Part shown: one piece after another, positions 42,407 through 50,246 of the stretch
How the letters are laid out: every line of letters begins with the position of its first letter
Numbering within the stretch: position 1 is the stretch's first letter
From: Bradyrhizobium tropiciagri
GTDB taxonomy: Bacteria > Pseudomonadota > Alphaproteobacteria > Rhizobiales > Xanthobacteraceae
Direction of reading: 5' to 3'
Length of the DNA stretch: 64,000 nucleotides
Assembly: GCF_018130505.1 (NCBI RefSeq)
Contig: NZ_JAFCKH010000006.1
Location: 186,001 to 250,000, forward strand
Notes under the pieces: model-generated
What the model saw: only the letters and a program-made list of their open reading frames with translations
The model's database searches: none
Told to the model about the DNA's origin: nothing
Program-made: the position numbers and the translations under genes

Positions 42407-43690
42407 ATGACCCTTCCCGCCGCCCTCATCGCAACACCTGTCGACGCCGAGCGCGCGGCCGAGCTGCGGCGCGTGAAGTGGCTGGCGACCGGCGTGCTGG
42501 CGGCGACATTCGCCATCTTCATCGCCGCGAAGGCGCTATTGCCGGTACACCCGGTGTTCGGCTTCATCGCAGCCTTCGCCGAGGCCGCGACGATCGGCGG
42601 GCTTGCCGACTGGTATGCTGTGGTCGCCCTGTTCCGGCGGCCGCTGGGGCTGCCGATTCCGCACACGGCGATCATCCAGAGCAATCAGCAGCGCATCGCC
42701 GAGAAGCTCGGCGAGTTCATCGAGAACAACTTCCTCGAGGCCGGGCCGGTCGAGGCCAAGCTGCGCGAGATCGATTTCGGCTCGTTCATCGCCGACTGGC
42801 TGCGCGACAGGAAGCGCAGCGAGGATCTCGCGCGCTTCGTGCTGCGGATGCTGCCCGAGGCGCTGTCAGCGACCGAGAGCTCCGGACTGATGCAGTTCAT
42901 CAGCCGCCGTGTCACGACGCAGATTCTCTCGATCGATCTCGCGCCGCTCGCCGCCGGCGCGCTGCGCGGCTTCGTGCAGGAGGGCAAGCATGCCGGCCTG
43001 CTCGACGATATCCTGCGCGTGCTGCACCAGACGCTGACGCAGCAGGAGACCATGGCGGTGATCCGCGACAAGGTCCGCGCCGAGATGCCGACGCTGCTGC
43101 GGCTCTATCGAGCCGACAAGTTCGTGGTGAACCGCATCATCGCCTCGGCCACGAAGTTCTTCGAGGAGGTGCGTGGCGATCCGCAGCATCCGTTCCGCGG
43201 CGAGTTCGACCGCATGCTGCTGTCCTTTGTCGACCGGCTCGGCAGCGACAAGGCGTTTTCCGATCGGATCGACGGGCTGAAGCGCGATCTTCTCGCGCGG
43301 CCGGAGCTTGCCAATCTCGGGCGCACCATCTGGGCCAACGTCAAGGACTTCCTCGAGCGCAGCGCCTCCGGCGAGTCGCAGGTGCTGCAGCATCAGCTGG
43401 CGCGGATGTTCGCCGAGGCCGGCGACGCGCTCGATGGCGACGTCGATCTGCGCAGCGAGATCAACCAGGGGCTCGTCGCCATCCTGCGCACGGTGGTGGC
43501 GGAGCAGAAGAGCGGCGTCTCCAGCTTCATCGCCGACCAGATGAAGAGCTGGGACATGGATCAGCTGATCTCCCTGATCGAGGTCAATGTCGGCAAGGAC
43601 CTGCAATACATCCGCTTCAACGGCTCGCTGATCGGCGGGCTTGCCGGCCTCGCGCTTTACACGCTGGAATACGCGCTGCGGCTGCTGTGA
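42407..43690 (+). CDS. DUF445 family membrane protein
   Basis: From the ATG at 42407 the protein has 427 residues; an ATG at 42377 is an alternative. Two hydrophobic segments lie near the N-terminus (about residues 24-43 and 50-75, including FGFIAAFAEAATIGGLADWYAVVALF), and one is at the extreme C-terminus. GGLADWYAVVALFRRPLGLPIPHTAII is the DUF445 signature. The long middle part is helical, probably forming an extended domain. DUF445 proteins (YjiN, YheB-like) have no firm function. It stands alone between repeats and the second hydrolase. Confidence 0.88.
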   Translation: MTLPAALIATPVDAERAAELRRVKWLATGVLAATFAIFIAAKALLPVHPVFGFIAAFAEAATIGGLADWYAVVALFRRPLGLPIPHTAIIQSNQQRIAEKLGEFIENNFLEAGPVEAKLREIDFGSFIADWLRDRKRSEDLARFVLRMLPEALSATESSGLMQFISRRVTTQILSIDLAPLAAGALRGFVQEGKHAGLLDDILRVLHQTLTQQETMAVIRDKVRAEMPTLLRLYRADKFVVNRIIASATKFFEEVRGDPQHPFRGEFDRMLLSFVDRLGSDKAFSDRIDGLKRDLLARPELANLGRTIWANVKDFLERSASGESQVLQHQLARMFAEAGDALDGDVDLRSEINQGLVAILRTVVAEQKSGVSSFIADQMKSWDMDQLISLIEVNVGKDLQYIRFNGSLIGGLAGLALYTLEYALRLL

Positions 43691-43705
43691 CCGATTGGGC
43701 ACGGG

Positions 43706-43724
43706 TGTCACTTAAGTTGTGACA
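43706..43724. promoter_or_regulatory. Possible operator: TGTCAC-N7-GTGACA
   Basis: Perfect 6-bp arms TGTCAC (43706-43711) and GTGACA (43719-43724) lie in the 194-base gap before the second alpha/beta hydrolase, followed by another GTGTGAC. No regulator is identified. Confidence 0.3.
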
Positions 43725-43884
43725 AGTGTGACGTGGACCGCTTGCACGAATGTGATCGGTTCCCTAGCTTTTCAAGACACATTGTTGCGTTGCGGAACGA
43801 TTCCGCCGGGTTTGCGTCAATCCTGTTGACCCATCCTGTCAATCCATTTGCCGGCGCCGGGGACGTGCCGGAAGAGGAGCTGAA

Positions 43885-44655
43885 ATGTCGGTTGCTGCGC
43901 AGACGCTACGCCCGCCGTCCAGGACGCTGATGTTCCTGGAGGGCCGCGCCATTTCCGAACTCGGTGCTTTCCTTGGTGCATTGCCGCTGCTGAGCCTCGC
44001 CCCGCGCGGCGACGGCCATCCGGTGCTGGTGCTGCCCGGACTGATCGCCTCCGACATGTCGACCCGGCCGCTGCGCGACTTTCTCACGAGCAAGGGCTAC
44101 GCCGTCAGCGGCTGGCGCCAGGGCCGCAATCTCGGGCTGCGCGCCGGCGTGCAGGACGGGATGGTCGAGCTGCTGTGCGAGATGAATGAGACGACCGGCC
44201 GCAAGGTCTCGGTGATCGGCTGGAGCCTCGGCGGCCTCTATGCCCGCCAGCTCGCCAAGATGATGCCGGAGCGCGTGCGCCAGGTGATTACGCTCGGCAG
44301 CCCGTTCGCGGCGGGTCCGAAGTCCACCAATGCCTGGCGCGTCTACGAGATGGCCAGCGGCCGCCGCGCCGATGAAGAGGACTCGCGCTTCGGCGGTTCG
44401 CTCGCAAGCGCCCCGCCGGTGCCGACCACCGCGATCTTCAGCCGTACCGACGGCATCTGCGCCTGGCAGGGCTGCCGCGAGCAGGCCTCGTCGATGACCG
44501 ACAGCATCGAGGTCGAGAGCAGCCATTGCGGCATGGGCCATCATCCGGCCGTGGTTTATGCGGTCGCCGATCGCCTCGCGCAGAAAGAAGGCGCCTGGGC
44601 GCCGTTCGATCGCGGCGGCTGGCGCAGCATGGTCTATCCGGATCCGAACAGGTAG
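43885..44655 (+). CDS. Alpha/beta hydrolase, paralogue 2
   Basis: This 256-residue protein is the paralogue of the hydrolase at 30697-31488: it shares GDGHPVLVLPGLIASDMSTRP and the elbow GWSLGG (about residues 112-117). The acid lies in FSRTDGICAW (about 184-191) and the His in SSHCGMGHHP (about 212-221). It lacks a signal peptide. It sits before the paa genes but is separated from paaX by a 200-base repeat, so it belongs rather with the lipid region. Substrate unknown; an intracellular esterase or PHA/lipid hydrolase is possible. Confidence 0.82.
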   Translation: MSVAAQTLRPPSRTLMFLEGRAISELGAFLGALPLLSLAPRGDGHPVLVLPGLIASDMSTRPLRDFLTSKGYAVSGWRQGRNLGLRAGVQDGMVELLCEMNETTGRKVSVIGWSLGGLYARQLAKMMPERVRQVITLGSPFAAGPKSTNAWRVYEMASGRRADEEDSRFGGSLASAPPVPTTAIFSRTDGICAWQGCREQASSMTDSIEVESSHCGMGHHPAVVYAVADRLAQKEGAWAPFDRGGWRSMVYPDPNR

Positions 44656-44671
44656 ACGTGCGACGCTCCAT

Positions 44672-44823
44672 CTTCACCTCGCCCCGCCTGCGGGGAGAGG
44701 TCGGATTGCATCGCAGATGCAATCCGGGTGAGGGGGATTCTCCGCGTGTCCGTCTCTCACCAGCTCTGCGGAGACGCCCCCTCATCCCGACCTTCTCCCC
44801 GCGCGCGGGGAGAAGGAGAAGAC
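44672..44823. repeat. Composite palindromic intergenic repeat (CCTCTCCCCGC type), copy 2
   Basis: Contains CCCCGCCTGCGGGG, ATTGCATCGCAGATGCAAT (44705-44723) and CTTCTCCCCGCGCGCGGGGA (44782-44801) hairpins joined by CCGGGTGAGGGGG. It is the inverse-oriented relative of the element at 22231-22418. Confidence 0.75.
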
Positions 44824-44866
44824 CCCGCATTGTCGTGAATCGACAAAACGCGCTATGCCTTGCGGC

Positions 44867-45736
44867 ATGCCGCAGCCGCTTGCCCGTATCGTCGATCAGC
44901 TGAAGCGCGAGCCGTCGCGCACCGGCTCGATCATCATCACCGTGTTCGGCGACGCCATCGTGCCGCGCGGCGGCTCGGTGTGGCTCGGCACGCTGCTGGA
45001 ATTCTTCAAGTCGCTCGACATCGACGGCAATGTGGTGCGCACCGCGATGTCGCGGCTCGCCGCCGACGGCTGGCTCGAGCGCAGCAAGGTCGGTCGCAAC
45101 AGCTTCTATCGGCTGAACGAGAAGGGCCGGCAGACCTTCGACACCGCGACCAGACACATCTACGATCCGCCGCCCTCGGACTGGACCGGCCGTTTCGAGC
45201 TGCTGCTGATCGGCAATGCCGAAGACCGCGACGCCGCGCGCGAGGCGCTGAAGAATGCCGGCTTCGGCAGTCCGCTGCCGGGCGTATGGGTTGCGCCATC
45301 GGGCGTGCCGGTCCCCGACGAGGCGTCGCGCGCGATCCGTCTCGAAGTCTCCGCCGAAGACGACAGCGGGCGGCGGCTGCTCAGCGAAAGCTGGCCGCTC
45401 GATCGCACCGCGGATGCCTATCTGAAATTCATGAAGACGTTCGAGCCGCTGCACGGCTGGATCGTCAGGGGCGAGACGCTGTCCGATGCCGACGCTTTCA
45501 CCGCGCGGGTTCTCTTGATCCACCATTACCGCCGCGTCGTGCTGCGCGATCCGCTGCTGCCACCGCCATTGCTGCCGCGGGACTGGCCGGGCAGGGCGGC
45601 GCGACAGCTCTGCGGCGAGATCTATCGCGGGCTGCTTTCGCCGTCGGAACAATGGCTTGACGAGCACGCTACCAACGAGGACGGGCCGCTGCCGAAGCCC
45701 AACGGGGCGGTGGCACACCGTTTCGAGGGTGCGTGA
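44867..45736 (+). CDS. paaX: Phenylacetate degradation repressor PaaX
   Basis: From the ATG at 44867 the protein has 289 residues; an ATG at 44855 adds four. The N-terminal winged helix includes SIIITVFGDAIVPRGGSVWLG and VVRTAMSRLAADGWL, as in PaaX. The middle and C-terminal regions (GVWVAPSG, RDPLLPPPLLPRDWPG) match the family's effector part. PaaX represses the paa genes and is released by phenylacetyl-CoA, which is made by PaaK further downstream. The gene lies in the same direction as paaA with 74 bases between, containing a clear promoter. Confidence 0.92.
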   Translation: MPQPLARIVDQLKREPSRTGSIIITVFGDAIVPRGGSVWLGTLLEFFKSLDIDGNVVRTAMSRLAADGWLERSKVGRNSFYRLNEKGRQTFDTATRHIYDPPPSDWTGRFELLLIGNAEDRDAAREALKNAGFGSPLPGVWVAPSGVPVPDEASRAIRLEVSAEDDSGRRLLSESWPLDRTADAYLKFMKTFEPLHGWIVRGETLSDADAFTARVLLIHHYRRVVLRDPLLPPPLLPRDWPGRAARQLCGEIYRGLLSPSEQWLDEHATNEDGPLPKPNGAVAHRFEGA

Positions 45737-45740
45737 ATAT

Positions 45741-45782
45741 GTTACAAAAATAACTTGCAAATAGAAAATTGTGTTATATAAC
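45741..45782 (+). promoter_or_regulatory. paaA promoter with overlapping palindromes
   Basis: TTGCAA (45755-45760), a 16-base spacer and TATAAC (45777-45782) form a good promoter in an AT-rich island. The -10 box lies inside the perfect palindrome GTTATATAAC (45773-45782). A second inverted repeat, GTTA-N6-TAAC (45741-45754), abuts the -35 box. Either could be the PaaX operator. Confidence 0.6.
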
Positions 45783-45810
45783 TCTGCCTAACAACAGCGG
45801 GAGGTCGGCC

Positions 45811-46803
45811 ATGTACACGCAGGCGCTCAACAGTTCCGACGGTGACGATCGCGGCATCGAGGACGCTGCCCTTGCTTCGCAATTCCAGGCCCGCATCGAT
45901 GCCGACGAGCGCATCGAGCCGAACGACTGGATGCCGGCGGCCTACCGCAAGACGCTGACCCGGCAGATCTCCCAGCACGCCCATTCCGAAATCGTCGGCA
46001 TGCTGCCCGAGGGTAACTGGATCACCCGAGCGCCGTCGCTGCGCCGCAAGGCCGCGCTGCTCGCCAAGGTGCAGGACGAATGCGGCCACGGCCTCTATCT
46101 CTACGCCGCCGCCGAGACGCTCGGCACCTCGCGTGAGGAACTCGTCGACGCGATGCTCGCGGGCAAGGCGAAGTACTCCTCGATCTTCAATTATCCGACG
46201 TTGACCTGGGCCGACATCGGCACCATCGGCTGGCTGGTCGACGGCGCCGCCATCATGAACCAGATCCCGCTGTGCCGCTGTTCCTACGGCCCGTATGCGC
46301 GCGCGATGATCCGCGTCTGCAAGGAAGAGTCGTTCCACCAGCGCCAGGGTTTTGAGATCATGGTCACGCTGTGCCGCGGCACCGCCGAGCAGAAGGCGAT
46401 GGCGCAGAACGCGCTCGATCGCTGGTGGTGGCCGGTGCTGATGATGTTCGGCCCGCCGGACCAGGCGAGCCAGCACAGCGACACCTCGACCAGATGGAAG
46501 ATCAAGCGCTTCTCCAACGATGAGCTGCGCCAGAAATTCGTCGACGCCACGGTGCCGCAGGCCGAGTTCCTCGGGCTCACGATTCCCGATCCCGGTATGA
46601 AGCAGAACGCGAACGGCAATTGGGAATACAGCGAGATCGACTGGAGCGAGTTCAAGCAGGTGCTCGCCGGCAACGGCCCCTGCAACCGCGATCGCATCGC
46701 CGCCCGCCGCAAGGCGCATGACGCGGGCGCCTGGGTGCGCGAGGCGGCCGCGGCCTATGCCGAAAAGCGCAAGAGCCGCCAGCTCGCGCAGGCCGCAGAG
46801 TAG
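45811..46803 (+). CDS. paaA: Phenylacetyl-CoA 1,2-epoxidase catalytic subunit PaaA
   Basis: The ATG at 45811 follows GGGAGG and gives 330 residues; an earlier TTG falls inside the promoter and is rejected. The diiron ligands are visible as Glu60 in HSEIVG, Glu90-x-x-His93 in QDECGH, and Glu173-x-x-His176 in KEESFH, the ferritin-like pattern of bacterial multicomponent monooxygenases. It epoxidises the ring of phenylacetyl-CoA with O2, together with PaaB, C and E. It is the first gene of the paaABCDE operon. Confidence 0.96.
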   Translation: MYTQALNSSDGDDRGIEDAALASQFQARIDADERIEPNDWMPAAYRKTLTRQISQHAHSEIVGMLPEGNWITRAPSLRRKAALLAKVQDECGHGLYLYAAAETLGTSREELVDAMLAGKAKYSSIFNYPTLTWADIGTIGWLVDGAAIMNQIPLCRCSYGPYARAMIRVCKEESFHQRQGFEIMVTLCRGTAEQKAMAQNALDRWWWPVLMMFGPPDQASQHSDTSTRWKIKRFSNDELRQKFVDATVPQAEFLGLTIPDPGMKQNANGNWEYSEIDWSEFKQVLAGNGPCNRDRIAARRKAHDAGAWVREAAAAYAEKRKSRQLAQAAE

Positions 46804-46813
46804 GAGCATCGAG

Positions 46814-47101
46814 ATGGCCACGCCGAACACACCGCTCTGGGAAGTCTTCATCCGCAGCCGCAACGGGCTTGCGCACAAGCATGTCGGCTCGCTGCATGCG
46901 ACCGACGCCACGCTCGCATTGCAGGCCGCGCGCGACATCTACACGCGCCGCGGCGAGGGACTGTCGATCTGGGTGGTGCCGTCGAACGCGATCACCGCGT
47001 CCGATCCATCCGAGAAGGGCATGATGTTCGAGCCGGCGGAGTCGAAGATCTACCGGCATCCGACGTTCTACGACGTACCCGACGAAGTCGGGCATATGTG
47101 A
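46814..47101 (+). CDS. paaB: Phenylacetyl-CoA epoxidase subunit PaaB
   Basis: The ATG at 46814 gives 95 residues, the normal PaaB length. PLWEVFIRSRNGLAHKHVGSLHA is the family's N-terminal signature, and ARDIYTRRGEGLSIWVVPS follows. PaaB is a small structural subunit that bridges PaaA-PaaC dimers and has no metal. It starts 10 bases after paaA. A palindromic repeat separates it from paaC. Confidence 0.95.
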   Translation: MATPNTPLWEVFIRSRNGLAHKHVGSLHATDATLALQAARDIYTRRGEGLSIWVVPSNAITASDPSEKGMMFEPAESKIYRHPTFYDVPDEVGHM

Positions 47102-47110
47102 CTCTCGCCC

Positions 47111-47206
47111 GTCATGGTGAGGAGGCGCGCAGCGCCGTCTCGAACCATGACCCGTTCGTGATCGCGGCCATCCTTCGAGACGCCTGCTGCGCAGGTTCCG
47201 GATGAC
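47111..47206. repeat. Palindromic intergenic repeat, CATCCTGAGG type, copy 2 (inside the paa operon)
   Basis: A degenerate copy of the 34109-34214 element, with GTCATGGTGAGGAGGCGCGC on the left and an inverse-like CGCAGGTTCCGGATGAC on the right. CCATCCTTCGAGACGC (47168-47183) matches the inner arm of copy 1. It fills the 138-base gap between paaB and paaC. Confidence 0.65.
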
Positions 47207-47239
47207 GTCGAGCAAGTGGATGCAGGTGGATTGGACAAC

Positions 47240-48016
47240 ATGGCCATCGCCAATATCAAAGTCTGCGAAACACCGCTGGTGCTCTACGCGCTGCGCCGCG
47301 CCGACGATGCGCTGATCCTCGGCCATCGCCTCTCCGAATGGTGCGGCCATGCGCCGGCGCTGGAGGAGGACATGGCGCTCGCCAATATGGGCCTCGACCT
47401 GCTCGGCCAGGCGCGCGAGCTCTACAGCTACGCGGCCAGGGTCGAGGGCATGGACAATGACGAGGACAAGTTCGCCTACCTGCGCGACGTTCGCCAGTAT
47501 CGCAACCTGCTGCTGGTCGAGCAGCCGAACGGCGATTTCGCCCGTACCATGGTGCGGCAGTTCTTCTATGCGGCGTTTGCCGATCTCTACTGGCGCGCGA
47601 TGATGGGATCATCCGATGCGACGCTGGCCGCGATCGCGGCGAAGTCGGAGAAGGAGAGCGCCTATCATCTGCGGCATTCGTCGGAATGGATCGTCCGCCT
47701 CGGCGACGGCACCGGGGAGAGCAATCGGCGTGCGCAGGAGGCGGTCGATCACCTCTGGGCTTACACCGGCGAGATGTTCGCGGTCGACGACAGCGAGCGC
47801 GACCTGATCGATGCCGGCGTCGCGATCGACCCCGCGGCCCTGCAGCCGCGCTGGCTGAAGACGGTTACCGGCGTCATCAACGAGGCGACGTTGTCGCTGC
47901 CGGCCAGCAACTGGATGCAGCAGGGCGGCCGCTGCGGTGCCCACAGCGAGCATCTCGGCCATCTCCTCAGCGAGTTGCAGTCGCTGCAGCGGACCTTTCC
48001 GGGGGCGACATGGTAA
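47240..48016 (+). CDS. paaC: Phenylacetyl-CoA epoxidase structural subunit PaaC
   Basis: The ATG at 47240 gives 258 residues; an upstream GTG lies in the repeat and is not used. LVLYALRRADDALILGHRLSEWCGHAPALEEDMALANMGLDLLGQAR is the PaaC N-terminal region in three recognisable stretches. The protein has the ferritin-like fold of PaaA but without a complete diiron site, and stabilises the PaaA catalytic subunit. Its end overlaps paaD by seven bases. Confidence 0.95.
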   Translation: MAIANIKVCETPLVLYALRRADDALILGHRLSEWCGHAPALEEDMALANMGLDLLGQARELYSYAARVEGMDNDEDKFAYLRDVRQYRNLLLVEQPNGDFARTMVRQFFYAAFADLYWRAMMGSSDATLAAIAAKSEKESAYHLRHSSEWIVRLGDGTGESNRRAQEAVDHLWAYTGEMFAVDDSERDLIDAGVAIDPAALQPRWLKTVTGVINEATLSLPASNWMQQGGRCGAHSEHLGHLLSELQSLQRTFPGATW

Positions 48017-48513
48017 CCCTGGCGCTCAGCGATGCCGATCTTCGCCGGCGCGCCTGGAGCGCGGCCGCACAGGTGGTCGATCCGGAAATTCCGGTGCTGA
48101 CCATCGCCGATCTCGGCGTGCTCAGGGATATCGAGGTTCACGACGGCCATGTCGAGGTCGCGATCACGCCGACCTATTCCGGCTGTCCCGCGATGAACAT
48201 GATCGCGCTCGAGATCGAGCTGGCGCTGGAGCGCGAAGGCATCCATCGCCCGAAGGTCCGCACCGTGCTGTCGCCGGCCTGGACCACCGACTGGATGAGC
48301 GACGACGGCCGCCGCAAGCTGAAGGAATACGGCATCGCGCCGCCGCTGCCGGGCTCCTCGCGCCGCGCGCTGTTCGGCGAGCAGCAGGTGGCGTGTCCGC
48401 AATGCGGCTCCGATCAGACGGAGCTGCTGTCCGAATTCGGCTCGACCTCCTGCAAGGCGCTGTGGCGTTGCAGGAGCTGCCGTGAACCCTTCGACTACTT
48501 CAAGTGTCATTGA
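48010..48513 (+). CDS. paaD: Phenylacetate epoxidase maturation protein PaaD (MIP18/DUF59 family)
   Basis: The ATG at 48010 overlaps the paaC end and gives 167 residues. The N-terminal MIP18/DUF59 domain contains VVDPEIPVLTIADLGVLR and TPTYSGCPA with Cys59. The C-terminus carries a zinc-ribbon-like set Cys129/Cys132 and Cys154/Cys157. PaaD is thought to help iron-sulfur cluster assembly in PaaE. It ends two bases before the paaE ATG. Confidence 0.94.
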   Translation: MVTLALSDADLRRRAWSAAAQVVDPEIPVLTIADLGVLRDIEVHDGHVEVAITPTYSGCPAMNMIALEIELALEREGIHRPKVRTVLSPAWTTDWMSDDGRRKLKEYGIAPPLPGSSRRALFGEQQVACPQCGSDQTELLSEFGSTSCKALWRCRSCREPFDYFKCH

Positions 48514-48515
48514 CC

Positions 48516-49592
48516 ATGTCGACCCCGCGCTTTCACCGTCTGTCCGTCAACGATCTGCGCCGCGAGGCGTCGGATGCGGTCTCCATGACGTTTGCGATCC
48601 CTGCCGATCTGCAAGCCGACTACAACTTCACGCCCGGCCAGTATCTGACGCTGCGCACCACCATGGACGGCGAGGAGATCCGCCGGTCCTATTCGATCTG
48701 CTCCGGCCCCGATGACGGCGAACTGCGCATCGCGGTGAAGCGGGTCGACGGCGGCGCGTTCTCGAGCTGGGCCGCGGAAGACCTGAAGGCCGGCGATGAG
48801 CTCGACGTGATGACGCCGACCGGCCGGTTCGGAGTCGTGCATGCGCCGGGCGAGGCGCGGACTTATGTGGGCTTCGCCGCCGGCAGCGGCATCACGCCGA
48901 TCCTCTCAATCGTCAAGGGCGTGCTGGCGCGCGAGCCGGACAGCCGCTTCTTCCTGTTCTACGGCAACCGCTCGACCGAAGGCATGATGTTCCGCGAGGC
49001 GCTGGAGGAGCTGAAGGACCGCTTCATGCAGCGGCTCTCGGTGTTCCACGTGATCTCCGGCGAGGAGCAGGACATCCCGATCCTGCATGGCCGGCTCGAC
49101 GGCGACAAGGTGCGTGTGCTGCTGCGCTCGCTGGTGCCGGCCGCAACCGTCGATCATGTCTTCGTCTGCGGTCCGGCCGCGATGAGCGAGGCCATCGAGG
49201 CGACCTGCCGCGAGATCGGCATCGCCGAGGACCGCATCCATGTCGAACGCTTCGTCTCCGAATTCGGCGGCAAGCCGCGGCCGAAGGTCGTCATTCCCGC
49301 CGGCGCGCCGCCGAAGGCGGTGGCCGGGCTGATCATCGACGGCAAGCGCCGCGAGGTGCCGGTGGCCGACGGCGAGTCGATCCTCGACGCCGCGCTGCGC
49401 GCCGGCATGGACCTGCCGTTCGCCTGCAAGGGCGGCATGTGCTCGACCTGCCGCGCCAAGCTGGTCGAGGGCGAGGCGCCGATGGAGCTCAATTATTCGC
49501 TGGAGCCGTGGGAGCTGAAGGCGGGGTTCATCCTCACCTGCCAGGCCAAGCCGTGCTCGGAGAAGGTCGTGGTCGATTACGACCACGTCTGA
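48516..49592 (+). CDS. paaE: Phenylacetyl-CoA epoxidase reductase PaaE
   Basis: The ATG at 48516 gives 358 residues. RSYS (57-60) is the FAD-binding motif, GSGITP (123-128) and CGP (218-220) bind NAD(P)H, and a plant-type [2Fe-2S] domain at the C-terminus has Cys304, Cys309, Cys312 and Cys342. It passes electrons from NADPH to the PaaA diiron centre. It is the last gene of the compact paaABCDE block; a palindromic repeat begins one base after its stop. Confidence 0.95.
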   Translation: MSTPRFHRLSVNDLRREASDAVSMTFAIPADLQADYNFTPGQYLTLRTTMDGEEIRRSYSICSGPDDGELRIAVKRVDGGAFSSWAAEDLKAGDELDVMTPTGRFGVVHAPGEARTYVGFAAGSGITPILSIVKGVLAREPDSRFFLFYGNRSTEGMMFREALEELKDRFMQRLSVFHVISGEEQDIPILHGRLDGDKVRVLLRSLVPAATVDHVFVCGPAAMSEAIEATCREIGIAEDRIHVERFVSEFGGKPRPKVVIPAGAPPKAVAGLIIDGKRREVPVADGESILDAALRAGMDLPFACKGGMCSTCRAKLVEGEAPMELNYSLEPWELKAGFILTCQAKPCSEKVVVDYDHV

Positions 49593-49670
49593 TCGTCATT
49601 CCGGGGCGCGAAGCGAACCCGGAATTTCGAGATTCCTGGTTCGATGCTCCGCATCGCCCCGGAATGACGA
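49593..49670. repeat. Palindromic intergenic repeat, CCGTCATTCCGG type, copy 2 (paaE-paaI gap)
   Basis: The arms TCGTCATTCCGGGGCG (49593-49608) and exact inverse (49655-49670) enclose GGAATTTCGAGATTCC (49621-49636). It starts immediately after the paaE stop and resembles the element at 42283-42361. Confidence 0.8.
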
Positions 49671-49770
49671 AGAGTAGATGACGGAAAGTAGCGTTGACGT
49701 CTCGCGCGTCGCGCCCAACACTTGAAGCTCAAGAGGCCCTCCGAACGGGCCCGCTGACAGGGAGTTCGAT

Positions 49771-50226
49771 GTGAACGTGAAGGCCACGTTATCGCCCGAG
49801 GATGTCGCCCGCGCCTGCGCGGATGCGATGTGGAAGGAGGACGACGCCAGCAAGGGCCTCGGCATGGAGCTGGTCGAGATCAGGCCGGGGCAGGCGGTGA
49901 TGACCATGACGGTGCAGCCGCACATGGTCAACGGCCAGCGCATCTGCCATGGCGGCTACATCTTCACGCTGGCCGATTCCGCCTTCGCCTTTGCCTGCAA
50001 CAGCCACAACGAGCGCGCGGTGGCGGCACAGGGCAACGTCACCTTCATCCGGCCGGGCAAGCTCGGCGACCGCCTGGTCGCCACCGCGCGCGAGATCTCA
50101 CGCAGCGGCCGCTCCGGCATCTACGACGTGCACGTCACTGCCGGCGACACCGTGATCGCCGAATTCCGCGGCCATTCGCGCGTGATTGCGGGCAGCTGGC
50201 TGCCCGACACCGATATCAAGGCATAA
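49771..50226 (+). CDS. paaI: Hydroxyphenylacetyl-CoA thioesterase PaaI (hotdog fold)
   Basis: The start is GTG at 49771, preceded by GGGAG; an overlapping ATG two bases upstream runs straight into TGA and is impossible. The 151-residue protein has the hotdog thioesterase signature NGQRICHGGYIFTLADSAFA, with the HGG of the PaaI family. PaaI hydrolyses dead-end aromatic-CoA intermediates and so protects the CoA pool. It lies 20 bases before paaK. Confidence 0.92.
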   Translation: MNVKATLSPEDVARACADAMWKEDDASKGLGMELVEIRPGQAVMTMTVQPHMVNGQRICHGGYIFTLADSAFAFACNSHNERAVAAQGNVTFIRPGKLGDRLVATAREISRSGRSGIYDVHVTAGDTVIAEFRGHSRVIAGSWLPDTDIKA

Positions 50227-50246
50227 TCGTTTTCGAGGGGAATGTG

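Noticed and set aside
44705-44801. Nested hairpins before paaX considered as a riboswitch
   Set aside because: They match the interspersed repeat also seen at 22231-22418 in another context, so they are better explained as a repeat.
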